Assembly: GCF_002934265.1 (NCBI RefSeq)
Contig: NZ_PTIX01000014.1
Coordinates: 124,001 to 188,000 of the forward strand
Length of the DNA stretch: 64,000 nucleotides
Reading direction: 5' to 3'
From: Actinokineospora auranticolor
GTDB taxonomy: Bacteria > Actinomycetota > Actinomycetes > Mycobacteriales > Pseudonocardiaceae
Shown here: positions 9,161 to 18,123 of the stretch, piece after piece
Layout: the number at the start of each line of letters is the position of its first letter
How positions within the stretch are numbered: the first letter of the stretch is position 1
Made by a program: the position numbers and the translations under genes
The notes under the pieces: model-generated
What the model was told of the DNA's origin: nothing
The model's database searches: none
The model's input: only the letters and a program-made list of their open reading frames with translations

Positions 9161-9493
9161 ATGCAACTGTCGAAGCACGTTCAAGGCGGGGTCACCATCA
9201 TCGGTTTGGATGGCGAACTGGACAGCGGAACCGCCGCGCGCACCAAGGCCGGGCTCGACGAGCTGCTGCCCGACCACGGGTCGGTCGTCCTCGACCTGTC
9301 CCGCGCGTCCTACATGTCCAGCGCGGGCCTGCGGGTGCTGTTACTGGTGCACCGGCGGGTCCAGGCGACGGGCGTGGCGCTGTCGCTGGCCGGGCTCACC
9401 CCGGAGGTGCGCGAGGCCATGGTGGCGACCGGTTTCCTGGACTTCTTCACCGTCCTGGACACCGTTCCCGGCGACGAGGTGGTGCCCCGGTGA
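9161..9493 (+). CDS. STAS-domain anti-sigma factor antagonist
   Basis: A 110-residue single STAS domain of the SpoIIAA/RsbV kind. The phosphorylatable serine is in the conserved YMSSAGLRVLL segment, preceded by the typical GLDGELDSGTA strand-helix. In known systems the dephosphorylated protein sequesters a serine kinase/anti-sigma factor and releases the sigma factor. It starts 68 bases after the epimerase fusion with a hairpin in between, and its stop overlaps the GTG of glgX (GTGA), so the two are translationally coupled. A matching kinase (12006) and phosphatase (12424) lie downstream. Confidence 0.92.
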   Translation: MQLSKHVQGGVTIIGLDGELDSGTAARTKAGLDELLPDHGSVVLDLSRASYMSSAGLRVLLLVHRRVQATGVALSLAGLTPEVREAMVATGFLDFFTVLDTVPGDEVVPR

Positions 9494-11634
9494 CCGGTAC
9501 CCTCGACCAACTCCCCGACCGGCTCGACGACGGCGCGACCCAGTTCGTGTCCGGCTACCCCGCGCGCCCCGGTCGGCTGCTGCCCTTCGGCGCCACCCGG
9601 GTACCCGGCGGGGTCAACTTCTCCGTGTACTCCAACAACGCGACCGCGATGGCGCTCGTGCTCTTCGAGCGCGGCAGGCGCGACCCGGTGGCGGAACTGC
9701 CGTTCCCGCCGGACTTCCGGGTCGGTGGCGTGTTCGCCATGACCGTCTTCGGCCTCGACACCGACCGGCTGCGCTACGGCTACCGCGCCGACGGCGAGTT
9801 CCACCCCGAGGCGGGGGACCGGTTCGACCGGACCCGGGTGCTCACCGACCCGTACGCGACCGTCCTGGCCGGACACGAGGAGTGGGGGACGCGGACCGCC
9901 GCCGACGACCCGTACCCCTACCGCGCCGCGCTCGCCCCGGACGACTTCGACTGGGAGGGCGACACCCCGCTCCGGCTGGCCCGCGAGGACCTGGTCATCT
10001 ACGAGACCCACGTGCGCGGCTTCACCCGCCACCCCAGCTCCGGCGTCGCCGCGCCGGGCACCTACGCCGGGCTGGTCGAGAAGATCCCGTACCTGCGCGA
10101 ACTCGGGGTCAACTGCGTCGAGCTGATGCCGGTCTTCGAGTTCGACGAGACCGACAACATGCGCACCGACCCGCGCACCGGCAGGCAGCTGGTCAACTAC
10201 TGGGGCTACAACACCGTGGGCTTCTTCGCGCCCAAGGCGTCCTACGCGGTGACCGGCCGCCACGGCATGCAGGTGGACGAGTTCAAGAACATGGTGAAGC
10301 GGTTGCACCGCGCGGGCATCGAGGTGATGCTGGACGTGGTCTTCAACCACACCGCGGAAGGCAACGAGCTCGGACCCACGATCTCCTTCCGCGGCCTGGA
10401 CAACCGCACGTACTACATGCTCACCCCCGAGGGGTACTACTACAACTTCAGCGGCACGGGGAACACCCTCAACTGCAACCACCCGGTGGTCCGCGGCTTC
10501 ATCGTGGACTGCCTGCGGCACTGGGCCGCCGAGTACCACATCGACGGGTTCCGCTTCGACCTGGCCGCGATCCTGGGCCGGGACCAGCACGGCGCGCCGC
10601 TGGCCAACCCGCCGCTGCTGGAGGCGCTGGCGCACGACCCGGTGCTGCGCGACTGCAAGCTGGTCGCCGAGGCGTGGGACGCTGGCGGGCTCTACCAGGT
10701 CGGCAGCTTCCCCGACTACTGCCGCTGGTCGGAGTGGAACGGCCGCTACCGCGACACCGTGCGCCGCTTCGTCAAGGGCGACCCGGGGATGGCGGGCGAC
10801 CTGGCGACCCGGCTGCTGGGCTCGCCGGACCTCTACGGCAGGCGCGGCCCGGCCGCGTCGATCAACTTCGTGACCGCGCACGACGGCTTCACCCTGCGAG
10901 ACCTGGTGTCCTACAACGACAAGCACAACGAGGCCAACGGCGAGGACAACCGCGACGGCGACAACGGCAACCACTCCTGGAACCACGGCGTCGAGGGGCC
11001 CACCGCGGACCCCGACGTGCTGCGGCTGCGGGCCCGGCAGACGCGCAACGTGCTGCTGCTCCTGCTGACCAGCCAGGGCGTGCCGATGCTGCTCTCCGGC
11101 GACGAGGTCGGCCGCACCCAGTCCGGCAACAACAACACCTACTGCCAGGACACCGAGGACAACTGGTTCGACTGGTCGCTGGTGGACACCGAGGCCGACC
11201 TGCTGGAGTTCACCCGGCTCGCGGTGGCCCTGCGCGCCGCGCACCCGGCGCTGCGCCGGGCCCGGCACGCCGACGGCCGCGCCGACGGGGGCTTCTTCCC
11301 GGACGTGAGCTGGCACGGCACGCGCGCCTGGACACCGGACTGGTCCGAGCACAGCAGGCTCGTCGCCGCGCTGCTCTACGACCGCGGCGACGGCGGCGCG
11401 GACGGGCACGACTGCGTCTACCTGGCGGCCAACGCCTACTGGGAGCCGCTGGAGCTGGAACTGCCGTCCCTGCCCGAGGGCTGGACGTGGCGGGTGGCCG
11501 CCGACACGTTCGCCGACGCCGGGCACCGGATCCACGAGGTGGGCCGCGAACCCGAACTGGGGGACCAGGAGTGGGCGCGGATCGGCCCGCAGTCGGTGCT
11601 CGTGCTGGTCGCGGGCAGCGGCGGCGCGGGCTGA
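9490..11634 (+). CDS. glgX: Glycogen debranching enzyme GlgX
   Basis: A 714-residue GH13 isoamylase-type enzyme that hydrolyses alpha-1,6 branches of limit-dextrin glycogen. An N-terminal CBM48-like module (residues about 25-110, GATRVPGGVNFSVYS) is followed by the barrel. The catalytic regions are present: DVVFNHT, FRFDLAA (nucleophile Asp), EAWDAGG (acid/base Glu) and TAHDGF. Length is normal for GlgX/TreX. The GTG start overlaps the stop of the preceding STAS gene by four bases. A debranching enzyme sandwiched between two STAS genes is an odd context: it suggests that glycogen turnover is produced in step with, or physically linked to, the partner switch. There is no maltooligosyltrehalose synthase or hydrolase gene in the window. 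Confidence 0.93.
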   Translation: MTGTLDQLPDRLDDGATQFVSGYPARPGRLLPFGATRVPGGVNFSVYSNNATAMALVLFERGRRDPVAELPFPPDFRVGGVFAMTVFGLDTDRLRYGYRADGEFHPEAGDRFDRTRVLTDPYATVLAGHEEWGTRTAADDPYPYRAALAPDDFDWEGDTPLRLAREDLVIYETHVRGFTRHPSSGVAAPGTYAGLVEKIPYLRELGVNCVELMPVFEFDETDNMRTDPRTGRQLVNYWGYNTVGFFAPKASYAVTGRHGMQVDEFKNMVKRLHRAGIEVMLDVVFNHTAEGNELGPTISFRGLDNRTYYMLTPEGYYYNFSGTGNTLNCNHPVVRGFIVDCLRHWAAEYHIDGFRFDLAAILGRDQHGAPLANPPLLEALAHDPVLRDCKLVAEAWDAGGLYQVGSFPDYCRWSEWNGRYRDTVRRFVKGDPGMAGDLATRLLGSPDLYGRRGPAASINFVTAHDGFTLRDLVSYNDKHNEANGEDNRDGDNGNHSWNHGVEGPTADPDVLRLRARQTRNVLLLLLTSQGVPMLLSGDEVGRTQSGNNNTYCQDTEDNWFDWSLVDTEADLLEFTRLAVALRAAHPALRRARHADGRADGGFFPDVSWHGTRAWTPDWSEHSRLVAALLYDRGDGGADGHDCVYLAANAYWEPLELELPSLPEGWTWRVAADTFADAGHRIHEVGREPELGDQEWARIGPQSVLVLVAGSGGAG

Positions 11635-11685
11635 GCGGGCCCGCCCCGGCAGTGGCAACCGTGAGAAGTGAGGAGTGAGGGGCAG

Positions 11686-12006
11686 ATGGCATTCGACGTG
11701 ACAACGCACGCGGAGGACGGCGTGCTCACCGTCCGGCTCACCGGTGAGCTGGACTCGCGCGCCGCGCACCGGTTCAACGAGGTGATCGGCGCGGTGCCCG
11801 GCGGCACGGTCAACCGGTTGGTGCTGCACCTGGCCGAGCTGGTCTACCTCTCCTCGGCCGGTCTGCGCTGCCTGGTGTTCGCGCAGCAGAAGCTGGGCCG
11901 GGGCACGGAGATCGTGCTGGTCGGCACCCGGCCGGAGGTCGCGGAGACGATCACCATGACCGGGTTCGACCGCAGCGTGACCATGCAGGACCCCGTGGAT
12001 TCCTGA
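11686..12006 (+). CDS. STAS-domain anti-sigma factor antagonist (second copy)
   Basis: A 106-residue STAS domain with the serine segment YLSSAGLRCLV and the strand VRLTGELDSRAAHRF. It is only moderately similar to the first STAS protein, so it is not a recent duplicate. I prefer ATG 11686 (GAGGGG just upstream, AGGAG at 11670-11674) over an in-frame GTG at 11668, because the STAS fold starts directly with MAFDVTTHAEDG. Its stop overlaps the start of the kinase gene by one base, a standard rsbV-rsbW arrangement, so this copy is the likeliest direct partner of that kinase. Confidence 0.9.
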   Translation: MAFDVTTHAEDGVLTVRLTGELDSRAAHRFNEVIGAVPGGTVNRLVLHLAELVYLSSAGLRCLVFAQQKLGRGTEIVLVGTRPEVAETITMTGFDRSVTMQDPVDS

Positions 12007-12479
12007 TGTCGGCGCCCCGGACGCGGGTGGACCGGGCCGATGACGTGGGCCGGGCGGTGGCCGACGTGGTCACCGCCCTGGCCGCGGCCGCCGGGCTGGA
12101 CCGGGGGCGGGCGTACCGGCTGCGGCTGGCCGCCGACGAGATCACCACCAACACCATGACGCACGGCTACCGCGGCGCGGGCGGCCCGGTCGAGATCACC
12201 TGCGGCGTCGAGCCGGACGCGGCCTGGGTGCGGATCACCGACGCCGCGCCCGCCTTCGACCCGCGCGGCCACGTCACGCGGGTCGACGGTCCGCCCCGGG
12301 AGGGCGGGTACGGCATCCACCTGGTGCTGACCGGCGTGGACGAGTTCGGCTACGAGTGGGCGGGCGGCCGCAACCACTACACGCTGCGGGTGCGGCGGGT
12401 GCGCGTCGAGGAAGGAGGGACCGATGGTGGATCAGCGGACCGGGACACCCCGCGACCGGACGGCGCTCGTGGTCACTGA
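12006..12479 (+). CDS. RsbW/SpoIIAB-like anti-sigma serine kinase
   Basis: A 157-residue GHKL ATPase of the HATPase_c_2 type. The N-box is LRLAADEITTNTMTHGY, followed by a D-x-x-x-x-F-D segment (ITDAAPAFDP) in place of the D-x-G-x-G box and a glycine lid GGYGIHL. Such proteins bind a sigma factor or another target and phosphorylate the STAS antagonist. The C-terminal 25 residues after the catalytic fold are charged and probably unstructured. It overlaps the phosphatase gene by 56 bases. No sigma factor gene is adjacent, so its regulatory target is not visible here. Confidence 0.9.
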   Translation: MSAPRTRVDRADDVGRAVADVVTALAAAAGLDRGRAYRLRLAADEITTNTMTHGYRGAGGPVEITCGVEPDAAWVRITDAAPAFDPRGHVTRVDGPPREGGYGIHLVLTGVDEFGYEWAGGRNHYTLRVRRVRVEEGGTDGGSADRDTPRPDGARGH

Positions 12480-13722
12480 GACCGCGCACGGCGCGCCGGA
12501 GCTGGAGGCGGCGCTGGCCGCCGAGAGTTTCTCGACCCGCCGCGCCGACCCGGCCGCGGTGTTCGGTGTGGACGGTGCGTGGGCGGAGCGCGGCTGGGGG
12601 CCGCCGGACCTGGTGCTGGCCTCGGCCGCGCTGGGGGTGAACCGGGTGGCCCTGATCGCCCGGCGGCTGACCACCGCCGAGCGCGGGCCGACGGTGGTGG
12701 TCTTCCCGGAGGACGACTTCGAGGCGCTGCAGTCGTGCGTGCGGGCGGGCTTCGACTACGTGGTGCCGCCGTTCCTGCCCGCGCTGCTGCGGTGCAGGCT
12801 GACCAGCTGCTGGGAGCGGGGGCAGCTGACCATGGCCGTGCAGGAGATGGCGGCCGAGGCGAGCCTGCGCCAGTACGAGCGCGACCTGAGCGTGGCGCAC
12901 GAGATCCAGGCCGGGTTCCTCCCGGAGGAGCTGCCCGTCCGGCGCGGCTGGGAGCTGGCCACCCGGTTCCTGCCCGCCCGGCAGGTCGCGGGCGACTTCT
13001 ACGACGCGTTCGAACTGGTCAACGGCAGGCGCGTCGGGTTCGTCGTCGCGGACGTGTGCGACAAGGGCGTCGGCGCGGCGCTGTTCATGGCGCTGATCCG
13101 CACGCTGCTGCGGCACACCGCCGAGCACACCGCGGCGTGGAACCTGCTGGACGCGGACGAGGACACCGTGCTCGACACGGCCGCGCGCACCTCGGCCGTG
13201 CCGTCCCCGGTGCTCTCGGTCGGGGCGGGTCCGCTGCTGCAGGCGGTGCTCGGCACGAACCGCTACATGGCCCGCAACCACCTGCGGCAGGGCTACTTCG
13301 CCACGATGTTCTTCGGCGTGCTGGACCCGGCGTCGGGGTCGGTGGTGTACATCAACGGCGGGCACAACCCGCCGGTGCTGCTGCGGGCGGACGGGTCGCA
13401 CCAGCTGCTGGCGCCGACCGGTCCGGCGGTGGGGATGATGCCCAACAGCGTGTACTCGCTGGGGCACACCACCCTGGAGCCCGGCGACCGGCTGTTCGTG
13501 TACACCGACGGGGTGGTCGAGGCCAGGGACTCCCGGGGCTCGATGTTCGGGCTGCCGCGGGTGCTCGACGCGCTCGGCACCCCGGCGACGGCCTCGGCGG
13601 AGGACCTGCTGGTGTCGGTGGAGAGCGGGATGCACCACCACGTCGGCGGCGCCGAGCAGTTCGACGACATCACGATGCTGGCGCTGGTCCGCACCCCGCC
13701 CGAGGCGACCGCGGTGGCCTGA
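12424..13722 (+). CDS. PP2C/SpoIIE-family phosphatase with N-terminal receiver-like domain
   Basis: A 432-residue protein. Residues about 12-120 look like a degenerate CheY-type domain (LVVTETA..., VVVFPEDDFEAL, FDYVVPPF) lacking the clear Asp pocket. A coiled-coil linker around 130-155 leads to a SpoIIE/RsbU PP2C domain. Metal ligands are visible in VAGDFYDAF, VADVCDKG, INGGHNPPVLL, YTDGVVEARD and QFDDITMLAL. It should dephosphorylate the STAS antagonists next door and so switch the module on. The long overlap with the kinase gene indicates coupled translation. It is the last gene of the block; the next 150 bases hold no gene. Confidence 0.9.
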   Translation: MVDQRTGTPRDRTALVVTETAHGAPELEAALAAESFSTRRADPAAVFGVDGAWAERGWGPPDLVLASAALGVNRVALIARRLTTAERGPTVVVFPEDDFEALQSCVRAGFDYVVPPFLPALLRCRLTSCWERGQLTMAVQEMAAEASLRQYERDLSVAHEIQAGFLPEELPVRRGWELATRFLPARQVAGDFYDAFELVNGRRVGFVVADVCDKGVGAALFMALIRTLLRHTAEHTAAWNLLDADEDTVLDTAARTSAVPSPVLSVGAGPLLQAVLGTNRYMARNHLRQGYFATMFFGVLDPASGSVVYINGGHNPPVLLRADGSHQLLAPTGPAVGMMPNSVYSLGHTTLEPGDRLFVYTDGVVEARDSRGSMFGLPRVLDALGTPATASAEDLLVSVESGMHHHVGGAEQFDDITMLALVRTPPEATAVA

Positions 13723-13876
13723 CCCGCCCGGTACTCCCCGGTATCCCCCGATCGCGCGCGCCGGGTGGGCTGAACGCGCGCACCCGGCGTGCGCGGTTTC
13801 ACGTTTGACGACCGGACTCCGTTGTGTGGGAAGGGTTCGCGCGGCGCTTGTCGGTGCCTTCTTCTACCCTCGGACC

Positions 13877-15100
13877 GTGTCGATACTCGGTGGGAAGCTC
13901 GACGGGCAGGTCCGGGTGGACCGTGTTCGGGCGGATCGCGGGCAGGTGGACCCCGGTCAAGCGGGTCCCGTTCAGGAGGGGCCCGCGCAGGCGGAGTCCG
14001 TGCTGCGGAGTCAGCGGGAGTGGGTCGCGGTGCGGCGGGCCGCCGAGGGGTACGGGCGGGAGCTGAACGAGGTCGCCATGCGGCTGTACCCGCGCGACCG
14101 GTGGGTCTTCGGCGACTGCGTGCTCTCGGGGGAGGGCTGGACCCTGCCGCGTCCGGTCGAACTGGACCACGCGCGCCTGGCGTTCACCGCCGCGCACGCC
14201 GCCGCGCCGCGGCTGGGCCCGCTCGACCACGTGCTCCCGCTCGCGACGGAACACGAACGGTTCTCCGACTTCAGCGCGGCGGTCGGCGCGCTGGTGCGGC
14301 CCCGGTTGCTGGAGGACCGGCCGAGCTACCGGCTGCTCGATCTGTCCCATGAGGACGGATTGGCGCTCACCTTCGGCCTGACCACGTACTTCGAGGTCTT
14401 CACCCTGCGCGAGGCGATGGCGCACGAGCTGAAGGCGGCCTGGCTGCGCCGGGGCCGGTCCACGCCGGACTGGTCGGACCTGCCGCTGCGGGCGGCCGTC
14501 GCGGACCCGTTCGACCCGGCCGGGCTGCTGATGTCGCCCGGCATCGGCACGCTGACCATCCGCCGGGACGCCGACGGCGACCGCTTCCTGGTCCACCGGC
14601 GCGACGGCCGGGCGGTGGCCGACGGCGGTTCGCTGTGCACCGTCGTGCCCGCGGGCGAGTTCCAGCCGACCTCGCCCGCCCCGGCCGACGTGCGCGCCGA
14701 CTTCGACCTGTGGCGCAACATCATGCGCGAGTACTCCGAGGAGCTGCTGGGCCACCCCGAGCGGGCGGGTGGGGTCGACTACCACACCGAGGAACCCTTC
14801 CGCGCCATGGACCGGGCCCGCCGCGACGGTCGGTTCCGGGTCTGGCACTACGGCCTGGTCCTGGACCCGGTCACGCTCGGCGCGAGCCAGCGCACGGTGG
14901 CCGTGCTGGACGGGGAGGTCTTCGACGAGCTGTTCGCCGGTCTGGTCACCACCAACGCCGAGGGCTGGATCGTCGGTGAACGGGGCCGGGTGGGCGTCCC
15001 GTTCACCGACGAGGCCATCGGCCGGGTCGAGCGCCTCCTCACGCCCGCCTCCCGCACGCTGGTGCGGATGGCGTGGCGCGACCGGGAGCTGTTCGGCTAG
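13877..15100 (+). CDS. Conserved hypothetical protein, about 407 residues
   Basis: I do not recognise this family with confidence. The protein is acidic and soluble, has no signal peptide, and carries no classical catalytic motif. A short REYSEELLG segment near residue 282 recalls part of a Nudix box but the full motif is absent. The start is uncertain: GTG 13877 is chosen because a TACCCT box ends 6 bases before it, the spacing expected for a leaderless actinobacterial transcript; the frame is open to 13805. The gene ends convergently against the polyketide synthase, sharing the four bases CTAG so that both stop codons (TAG on each strand) overlap. Codon pattern is like its neighbours. Confidence 0.6.
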   Translation: MSILGGKLDGQVRVDRVRADRGQVDPGQAGPVQEGPAQAESVLRSQREWVAVRRAAEGYGRELNEVAMRLYPRDRWVFGDCVLSGEGWTLPRPVELDHARLAFTAAHAAAPRLGPLDHVLPLATEHERFSDFSAAVGALVRPRLLEDRPSYRLLDLSHEDGLALTFGLTTYFEVFTLREAMAHELKAAWLRRGRSTPDWSDLPLRAAVADPFDPAGLLMSPGIGTLTIRRDADGDRFLVHRRDGRAVADGGSLCTVVPAGEFQPTSPAPADVRADFDLWRNIMREYSEELLGHPERAGGVDYHTEEPFRAMDRARRDGRFRVWHYGLVLDPVTLGASQRTVAVLDGEVFDELFAGLVTTNAEGWIVGERGRVGVPFTDEAIGRVERLLTPASRTLVRMAWRDRELFG

Positions 15101-18100
15101 GCCGCCGGTTCCAGCGCCGCGTGCGCGTAGGCCAGCACGTCGCGCAGGCACCGGGTACCGAGGAACTGGTGCACCGGGATCTGCAGCCCCAGGTCGGCGC
15201 GCAGCCTGGCCTGCAGCTTCGCCGCCAGCACGGAGTCCATACCCGCCAGGGGGAGCGGCAGGTCGTGGTCCAGGTCGTCCGGGTCGGTGGCCAGCACCTC
15301 GGCGGTGTGCCTGGCCAGGGTGAGCGCGATGGCGGGTCGGGTGCGCGGCAGGTCGATGCGCACCCCCAGGCCCGGGTCGATCCGCGCGTCCCGCCGCGGG
15401 TCGATGAGCGCGGGTGGTGCCTGGGCCCTCGGCACCGCCCGCACCGGGGCCACCGGCAGCGGCGGCGCGGCCGCGGGTTCGACCCAGTAGCCGCGGGTCT
15501 GCCACGGGTAGCTGGGCAGCGGCACGTACCGCCCGCCCGGGTACAGCGCCGCCCAGTCCGGGTCGCGGCCGTAGGCGTACGCGGTGGCCAGGCTCGTGCG
15601 GAGTTCCTCCTGCCCGACGCCGTCCCGCTCCATCGAGGCCAGCACGACCGCGTCGGCGCCGAGGATGTCGGCGGTCTCCGAGATCGCGCCCGCCAGCAGC
15701 GGGTGCGGGCCGATCTCGACGAACACCACCCGGCCCCGGCCCGCCAGCGCGGACCGCACGGCGGCGGCGAAGTGGACCGGCATCCGCAGGTTGTCCGCCC
15801 AGTAGTGCGCGTCCAACCCGGAGCCGTCCACCACGCGGTCGTAGGCCGTGGAGTGGATCGGCGCGGTCCCGGCCACCGGGCGCAGCGTGGCCAGCTCCGC
15901 GACCAACCCGCTCAGCAACGGGTCCACCTGGGGGCTGTGCGAGGCGTAGTCCACCGGCACCCGGCGGCAGAACACCCCGGCCGCCCGCAGCGGCGCCACC
16001 ACCGCGGCCACCGCGGTGGGCTCGCCGGACAGCACGACCGTGGTGTCGCTGTTGACGACCCCGACGGACACCTCGTCGACCCGGTCGCCGATCGCCGCCG
16101 CGGCCTCCTCCTCGCCGATCCGCACCAGCCACATCGCGCCGGGGCCACTTTCCCCGGCGACCAGGGCGCTGCGCCTGCAGATGACCGCGGCGCCGTCGCG
16201 CACGCTCAGCGCCCCGGTGGTGACGGCCGCCGCGACCTCGCCCATGCTGTGCCCGATGACCAGGTCCGGCGTGATGCCCCAGGCCAGCCAGACCCGCGCC
16301 AGCGCCACCTGCACCGCCCACACCGCGGGTTGGATCCGGTCCACTTCGGACAGGTCGGTGGCGGAGCCGAGCAGGTCGACCACCGACCACCCGGCCTCGT
16401 CCCGGATGGCCGCGTCGCACTCGCGCAGGGCCGCGGCGAAGGTCTCGTCGACCGCCATGAGGTCCGCGCCCATGCCCGCCCACTGACCGCCCTGGCCGGG
16501 GAAGACGAACACCACGTCCGGTCGCACCGACACCCGCTCGGTCACCGAGACCACCGCGGCGGGGTGCCCGCCCGCGGCGAACGCGCGCAGCGCGCCCGCC
16601 ATCCGGCGCCGGTCCGTGCCCACCACCGCGGCCCGGCTCGGGAAGTGCGTGCGCCGGGTGCCCGCGCTGAACGCGATGTCCCGCAGGTCGCCCGCGGTGT
16701 CGCCGTCCTCGAGCAGGAGGTCGGCGTACTTGCCCGCGAGGTCGGCGAGGGCCTGCGGGCCCTGGGCCGACAGCGGGATCACGTACGGGCCCACCGCCGG
16801 GGCCGCGGGCTCGACCACCGGTGCGGGCGGCGCCGAGACGACCACGTGCACGTTCGTCCCGGTCAGCCCGAAGGAACTCGCGCCCGCGATGGCCGGGCCG
16901 TGGCCCGCGGGCCACGGCCGGGCCGCGGTGGCCAGCTCGACCGCGGGCAGCTCGTCGAGCACCGGGTTGCGCCGCCGCACGTGCAGGGTGCGGGGGATCT
17001 CCCGGTGCCGGACCGCCAGCGCCGCCTTGAGCAGGCCGGTCATGCCCGCGGCGAACTCGGTGTGGCCGAGGTTGGACTTCACCGACCCGACCAGCAGCGG
17101 CCGGTCCGCCGGTCGGCCCGGGCCGAGCACGTTGGCCAGCGCGGTCAGCTCGATCGGGTCACCGGCGGCGGTACCCGAGCCGTGCCCCTCCACGTAGTCC
17201 ACTTCGGACGGATCGACGCCCGCGTCCCGGTAGGCCGCACGCAGCATCCGCTCGTGCCCGCCGACCCCGGTGGCCATCATGGTGCCGCCGGTGCGGCCGT
17301 CGCTGGACACCGCGGTGCCCAGGATGGTGGCCAGCACCCGGTCGCCGTCGGCCTGGGCCCGCGGCAGCGGTTTGAGCACCATGGCGATCACGGCCTCGCT
17401 GCGCACGTAGCCGTCGGCGTCGGCGTCGCCGAAGCGGCACCGGCCGGTGGGCGAGAGCATCTCCGCCTCCGACAGCGCCAGGTAGATGTCGGGGGTGATG
17501 AGCAGGTTCGCCGAGCCGACGACGGCGAGGTCGGCGTCGCCGTCGCGCAGCGCCCGGCAGGCCAGGTGGGTGGCCAGCATGGACGACGCGCACATCGCGG
17601 TCACGCTCATGTTGGGGCCGCGCAGGTCGAGGTGGTGGGAGATGAGCCCGGCCACCCCGGCCCCGGAGTCCGCGGTGAGCGCGGCGTGGATGTCGCGCTG
17701 GTCCATGGCGCGCAACAGGTCCCAGTAGCCCGCGGGCGGGCAGCTGGTGTAGACGGCGGTGTTGCTCCCGGCCAGCGACTCGGCCGGGACGCCCGCGTCC
17801 TCCAGCGCCTCCCAGGTGGTCTGCATCAGCAGCCGCTGCTGCGGGTCCAGCCGGGTCGCCGCGTGCGCGGACAGCCCGAAGAACGCCGCGTCGAAGCGGT
17901 CGATCCCGGTGAGGAACCCGCCGCAGCGCGAGACGATCCGGCCCGGCCGCGCGGGCGTCGGGTCGTGCAGCGCGTCGATGTCGATGTGGTCGGGTCGGTC
18001 CCGGGGGATCTCGGTGACCTCGTCGCGGCCCTCGCCGAGCAGCGTCCAGAACTCGTCCACAGTGGACGCGCCGGGCAACCGGCAGGCCACGCCGACGATG

Positions 18101-18123
18101 GCGATCGGGGTGCGCTCGCTCAT
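15097..18123 (-). CDS. Stand-alone type I polyketide synthase module, KS-AT-ACP
   Basis: A 1008-residue single-module PKS. The ketosynthase occupies about 4-425, with Cys178 (TAMCASSML), EGHGSGTAAGDP and NLGHTEFAAG supplying the Cys-His-His triad. The acyltransferase lies at about 530-830 with Ser626 in GHSMGE and YASH at 726-729, the signature usually linked to methylmalonyl-CoA. The carrier domain at about 925-1005 has Ser964 in AGMDSVLAAK. There is no KR, DH, ER or thioesterase, and no docking domain is obvious. It starts at an ATG overlapping the stop of the ATPase gene (ATGA). No other PKS gene lies in the window, so it may make or load a single ketide unit for a partner elsewhere, or be iterative. 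Confidence 0.93.
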   Translation of the reverse strand: MSERTPIAIVGVACRLPGASTVDEFWTLLGEGRDEVTEIPRDRPDHIDIDALHDPTPARPGRIVSRCGGFLTGIDRFDAAFFGLSAHAATRLDPQQRLLMQTTWEALEDAGVPAESLAGSNTAVYTSCPPAGYWDLLRAMDQRDIHAALTADSGAGVAGLISHHLDLRGPNMSVTAMCASSMLATHLACRALRDGDADLAVVGSANLLITPDIYLALSEAEMLSPTGRCRFGDADADGYVRSEAVIAMVLKPLPRAQADGDRVLATILGTAVSSDGRTGGTMMATGVGGHERMLRAAYRDAGVDPSEVDYVEGHGSGTAAGDPIELTALANVLGPGRPADRPLLVGSVKSNLGHTEFAAGMTGLLKAALAVRHREIPRTLHVRRRNPVLDELPAVELATAARPWPAGHGPAIAGASSFGLTGTNVHVVVSAPPAPVVEPAAPAVGPYVIPLSAQGPQALADLAGKYADLLLEDGDTAGDLRDIAFSAGTRRTHFPSRAAVVGTDRRRMAGALRAFAAGGHPAAVVSVTERVSVRPDVVFVFPGQGGQWAGMGADLMAVDETFAAALRECDAAIRDEAGWSVVDLLGSATDLSEVDRIQPAVWAVQVALARVWLAWGITPDLVIGHSMGEVAAAVTTGALSVRDGAAVICRRSALVAGESGPGAMWLVRIGEEEAAAAIGDRVDEVSVGVVNSDTTVVLSGEPTAVAAVVAPLRAAGVFCRRVPVDYASHSPQVDPLLSGLVAELATLRPVAGTAPIHSTAYDRVVDGSGLDAHYWADNLRMPVHFAAAVRSALAGRGRVVFVEIGPHPLLAGAISETADILGADAVVLASMERDGVGQEELRTSLATAYAYGRDPDWAALYPGGRYVPLPSYPWQTRGYWVEPAAAPPLPVAPVRAVPRAQAPPALIDPRRDARIDPGLGVRIDLPRTRPAIALTLARHTAEVLATDPDDLDHDLPLPLAGMDSVLAAKLQARLRADLGLQIPVHQFLGTRCLRDVLAYAHAALEPAA

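Noticed and set aside
12006-13722. A sigma factor gene as part of the partner-switching module
   Set aside because: No sigma factor occurs between 3.8 and 13.8 kb; the only one in the window is the ECF42-type gene at 37-38 kb, which belongs to a group not controlled by RsbW-like kinases.
13805-15100. Nudix hydrolase assignment for the hypothetical protein
   Set aside because: Only REYSEELLG resembles the motif; the leading GX5E part and correct spacing are missing.
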